A stretch of DNA of 64,000 nt from Burkholderia sp. SRS-W-2-2016 (lineage in GTDB: Bacteria > Pseudomonadota > Gammaproteobacteria > Burkholderiales > Burkholderiaceae): positions 90,514 through 154,513 of the forward strand of contig NZ_MSDV01000071.1 of NCBI RefSeq assembly GCF_001931485.1. The letters run 5' to 3'. The notes under the pieces were generated by a model, which was not told the DNA's origin, made no database searches, and saw only the letters and a program-made list of their open reading frames with translations. Made by a program: the position numbers and the translations under genes. Positions 61,912-64,000 of this stretch are shown piece by piece (the first letter of the stretch is position 1; every line of letters begins with the position of its first letter).

Positions 61912-62730
61912 TTACGCACGCAGGTACCACTCGCCAGAGCCATAAACCCTGTTTTGTGTATCAATGTCGCGCTTGTACCCGAGTTCCTCCACGAAGCCCA
62001 GCGACCGCAACACTTCACGTACGCGCAAGAGGTCTTGTTTGTCTGTCCAGTCTCGCGTGTACACGCAAATGACGTGACCGTCACGACCCATGCTGCGCAA
62101 AACCGTCGACACATTCGCAAACAAGAGCTTGTCGCCCTCAATAGCGCCTTTAACTTTCGCCCATGGCTCGTCGACACCGGATGAAGGCGCGAAAATGCAT
62201 CACTTTCCCGTTGTAGGTGCCGGGCGGATGATGCCGCAGCTAGGGGATTTCCTCATCTGCCAGCTTCGGGTGAGGTCTTCGGAGGGGCGTTCTGACCTAC
62301 TCAATAACAGCTCTTCAAGACGCGATTGTTCGTTCATTGAGTCGTCGTTTTTCCAGAATGTCCTGAAGTCTCCGTGCCACATCCACGCTTCGTCCAGGCG
62401 ATGTCACGTCTCTCTAGTTATGCCAACTGGGTGCAGCGGTTGCAATGTCTCCAGAGCAGCCCAGACATTGGGAAAAGCCGATGCTGACACCGAAAGGTCG
62501 ATGTTGAGTGGGTAGTGCCGAAGGAGCGAGCACCCAAACGACCTGACCAGCGCGTTCGAAGATATGTATCTGCGCTCGTTTTGTCCCGAGCCTTGGGGGT
62601 ACACCGTAGCGTCCTTCCTCGACGAGATACAGCGCCTGCTACTCGAGTGAGCAACTTGTCCGATGCAAGCCCCCGCATGACCTGGACGACACCATTCCAA
62701 CCTCCACCGCCCCCTTCCCAAACCCGTCAC
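61912..62730 (-). pseudogene. Reading frame with two in-frame TGA codons (phosphothreonine-lyase-like C-terminus)
   Basis: One minus-strand frame carries protein-like sequence in three parts split by TGA at 62404-62406 and 62200-62202. The last part reads IFAPSSGVDEPWAKVKGAIE, then HVICVYTRDWTDKQDLLRVR and LGFVEELGYKRDIDTQNRVY, the signature of the putative phosphothreonine lyase (DUF1917-like) family. In relatives the residue before this start is Trp (GKW), so the TGA at 62200 sits where TGG is expected. The N-terminal limit is uncertain; 62730 is the first start codon of the open part. Most likely a decayed gene. Confidence 0.45.
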
Positions 62731-62803
62731 AATCCCCCGCTATCATCCGAGCGCAGCCTTTTTACCCGCCCGCTCCCACTCCAGGTTCTTCGCCTTTCCG
62801 CCG

Positions 62804-63694
62804 ATGTCCATCACCGTCAATTTCCCCGCCGAAGTACGCGACTGGATCGCCGCCAACCTGACGCGCGGCGTCGCCCCCCAAGCGATCGTCACCGAGATGG
62901 TGAACCGCAACAACGCGCCCGAACTGGCAGCGGCGATGGTCGAAGCCGTTTCCGCGTCGTTCCTGTACGCCGCGCCGCTGCCAGGCGACAAGCTCGAAGT
63001 CGGCGGCCCGCCGCTCAGCTATCAGCCGGACGCGCTACGCGTGCCCGACGGTCCGTTGATCCAGCTCGGCGAGCGCAAGGTGCGCGTGCTGTCGCGACTC
63101 CAACGTCCAGCCGCGGTTCATCTCGCCAACTTCCTGAGCGCCGACGAATGCGAGCAGCTGATCGCGCTGGCGCAGCCGCGCCTCGATCGCTCGACGGTGG
63201 TCGACCCGGTGACGGGACGCAACGTGGTCGCCGGTCATCGCAGCAGTCACGGAATGTTCTTCCGGCTCGGCGAGACGCCGCTGATCGCGCGACTCGAAGC
63301 GCGCATTGCGGAGTTGACCGGTACGCCGGTCGAGAATGGCGAAGGGTTGCAGATGCTGCACTACGAGCAAGGCGCGGAGTCGACGCCGCATGTCGATTAT
63401 CTGGCCACCGGGAATGAAGCCAACCGTGAATCGATTGCGCGTAGCGGGCAACGGATGGGCACGCTGCTGATGTACCTGAACGACGTGGAACGTGGCGGCG
63501 AGACAGTGTTCCCGCAACTCGGCTGGGCAGTCACCCCGCAGCGCGGGCATGCGCTCTATTTCGAATACGGCAATCGCTTCGGCTTGTGCGATCCGAGTTC
63601 ACTGCACGCGAGCACGCCGCTGCGTGCCGGGGACAAGTGGGTCGCCACCAAGTGGATTCGGACGCGACGGTTCGTGGCGCGAAATCAAGAGTAA
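62804..63694 (+). CDS. Prolyl 4-hydroxylase-like 2-oxoglutarate/Fe(II) dioxygenase
   Basis: A 296-residue cytosolic dioxygenase. The C-terminal double-stranded beta-helix has the iron ligands HxD in STPHVDYLATG and the distal His in SLHASTPLRAG, with the 2-oxoglutarate Lys in DKWVATKWIR. The lead-in LANFLSADECEQLIALAQPRL and RSSHGMFF are typical of bacterial P4H proteins. The first ~100 residues include a helical domain (VAPQAIVTEMVNRNN). It marks the return of GC-rich core sequence after the island and precedes the tRNA genes on the opposite strand. The protein substrate is unknown (in some bacteria EF-Tu). Confidence 0.85.
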   Translation: MSITVNFPAEVRDWIAANLTRGVAPQAIVTEMVNRNNAPELAAAMVEAVSASFLYAAPLPGDKLEVGGPPLSYQPDALRVPDGPLIQLGERKVRVLSRLQRPAAVHLANFLSADECEQLIALAQPRLDRSTVVDPVTGRNVVAGHRSSHGMFFRLGETPLIARLEARIAELTGTPVENGEGLQMLHYEQGAESTPHVDYLATGNEANRESIARSGQRMGTLLMYLNDVERGGETVFPQLGWAVTPQRGHALYFEYGNRFGLCDPSSLHASTPLRAGDKWVATKWIRTRRFVARNQE

Positions 63695-63829
63695 GGCCGG
63701 CGATAGACGTCGAAACGCAAAAAACCGGCCGCTCCGGCGACACGCGTCGTCACCGGAAAAAGCGGAAAACGAAGAGGGGAACAGATCGGGAAGATGCCGG
63801 CGCATCGATGCGCCGTTGCAAAAACAGAG

Positions 63830-63904
<75 letters not shown>

Positions 63905-63925
63905 GTCGCCTTGACGGCGTAATAC

Positions 63926-64000
63926 TGGAGCGGGAGACGAGGCTCGAACTCGCGACCTCAACCTTGGCAAGGTTGCGCTCTACCAACTGAGCTACTCCCG
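63926..64000 (-). tRNA. tRNA-Gly (GCC), first base outside window
   Basis: Cloverleaf on the minus strand: acceptor (G)CGGGAG with CTCCCGC, anticodon stem CAACC/GGTTG with loop TTGCCAA giving GCC, T-loop GTTCGAG, encoded CCA. The 5'-most G lies just past position 64000. Confidence 0.97.

Overview
The window reads as a chromosomal segment of a high-GC betaproteobacterium, most likely Burkholderiaceae (Paraburkholderia/Burkholderia type). The basis is the dense GC-rich coding, a Burkholderia-type 16-strand porin, paired ChrA proteins, a NodT-type RND operon and a closing tRNA-Gly(GCC)/tRNA-Thr(GGT) pair. No rRNA gene and no CRISPR array were seen.

Region 1 (1-2.4 kb) holds the 3' part of a secreted GH54-like arabinofuranosidase and a YunG-family protein. 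Region 2 (2.4-22.9 kb) is a nearly complete ectoine/hydroxyectoine catabolic locus. It comprises a ProP-like MFS carrier, EhuABCD ABC uptake genes, eutA, ectoine hydrolase doeA/eutD, a zinc-type alcohol dehydrogenase, aminotransferase doeD, aldehyde dehydrogenase doeC, an AsnC/Lrp regulator, deacetylase doeB/eutE, eutC and eutB. After an MFS exporter, a glutaminase and an HdeD-like protein comes a MocR-type PLP regulator that looks like EnuR. I see one CTAG-centred palindrome (AATTG-YY-CTAG-RR-CAATT) in front of the regulator, in the ehuA/doeA divergent region, in front of eutB and, degenerate, in front of the MFS carrier. This ties the locus into one probable regulon. The inferred flow is: uptake by Ehu; hydroxyectoine to ectoine by EutABC; ring opening by DoeA; deacetylation by DoeB to diaminobutyrate; then DoeD and DoeC to aspartate.

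Region 3 (22.9-51.3 kb) is metabolic and transport. It has a ChrA with a (NA)17 linker encoded by a 17-unit hexanucleotide repeat, a porin, a tannase-like lipoprotein, a class II glutamine amidotransferase, a diguanylate cyclase, a TetR/MBL-hydrolase divergent pair, and a three-gene gluconate-dehydrogenase-type complex (Tat gamma subunit, GMC flavoprotein, triheme cytochrome c). Bacterioferritin, a TonB siderophore receptor, an AraC regulator with a Fur-like site, a split ChrA pair and an MdtABC/NodT-type RND efflux operon follow.

Region 4 (about 51.4-62.75 kb) is an accessory island. It is visibly more AT-rich and has different codon use, weak starts and broken genes. It carries a small cysteine-rich protein next to a 930-residue Gly-repeat protein with a long helical middle and a C-terminus reminiscent of Tc-toxin A receptor-binding domains. 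It also carries a lipoprotein, a truncated orphan gene, a SRAP-like fragment, a translationally coupled GHKL-ATPase plus large Rossmann-type protein (candidate conflict system), and a reading frame interrupted by two in-frame TGA codons. Core sequence resumes at 62.8 kb with a prolyl-4-hydroxylase-like gene and the tRNAs. Product names rest on motif recognition and family knowledge; no database search was possible.
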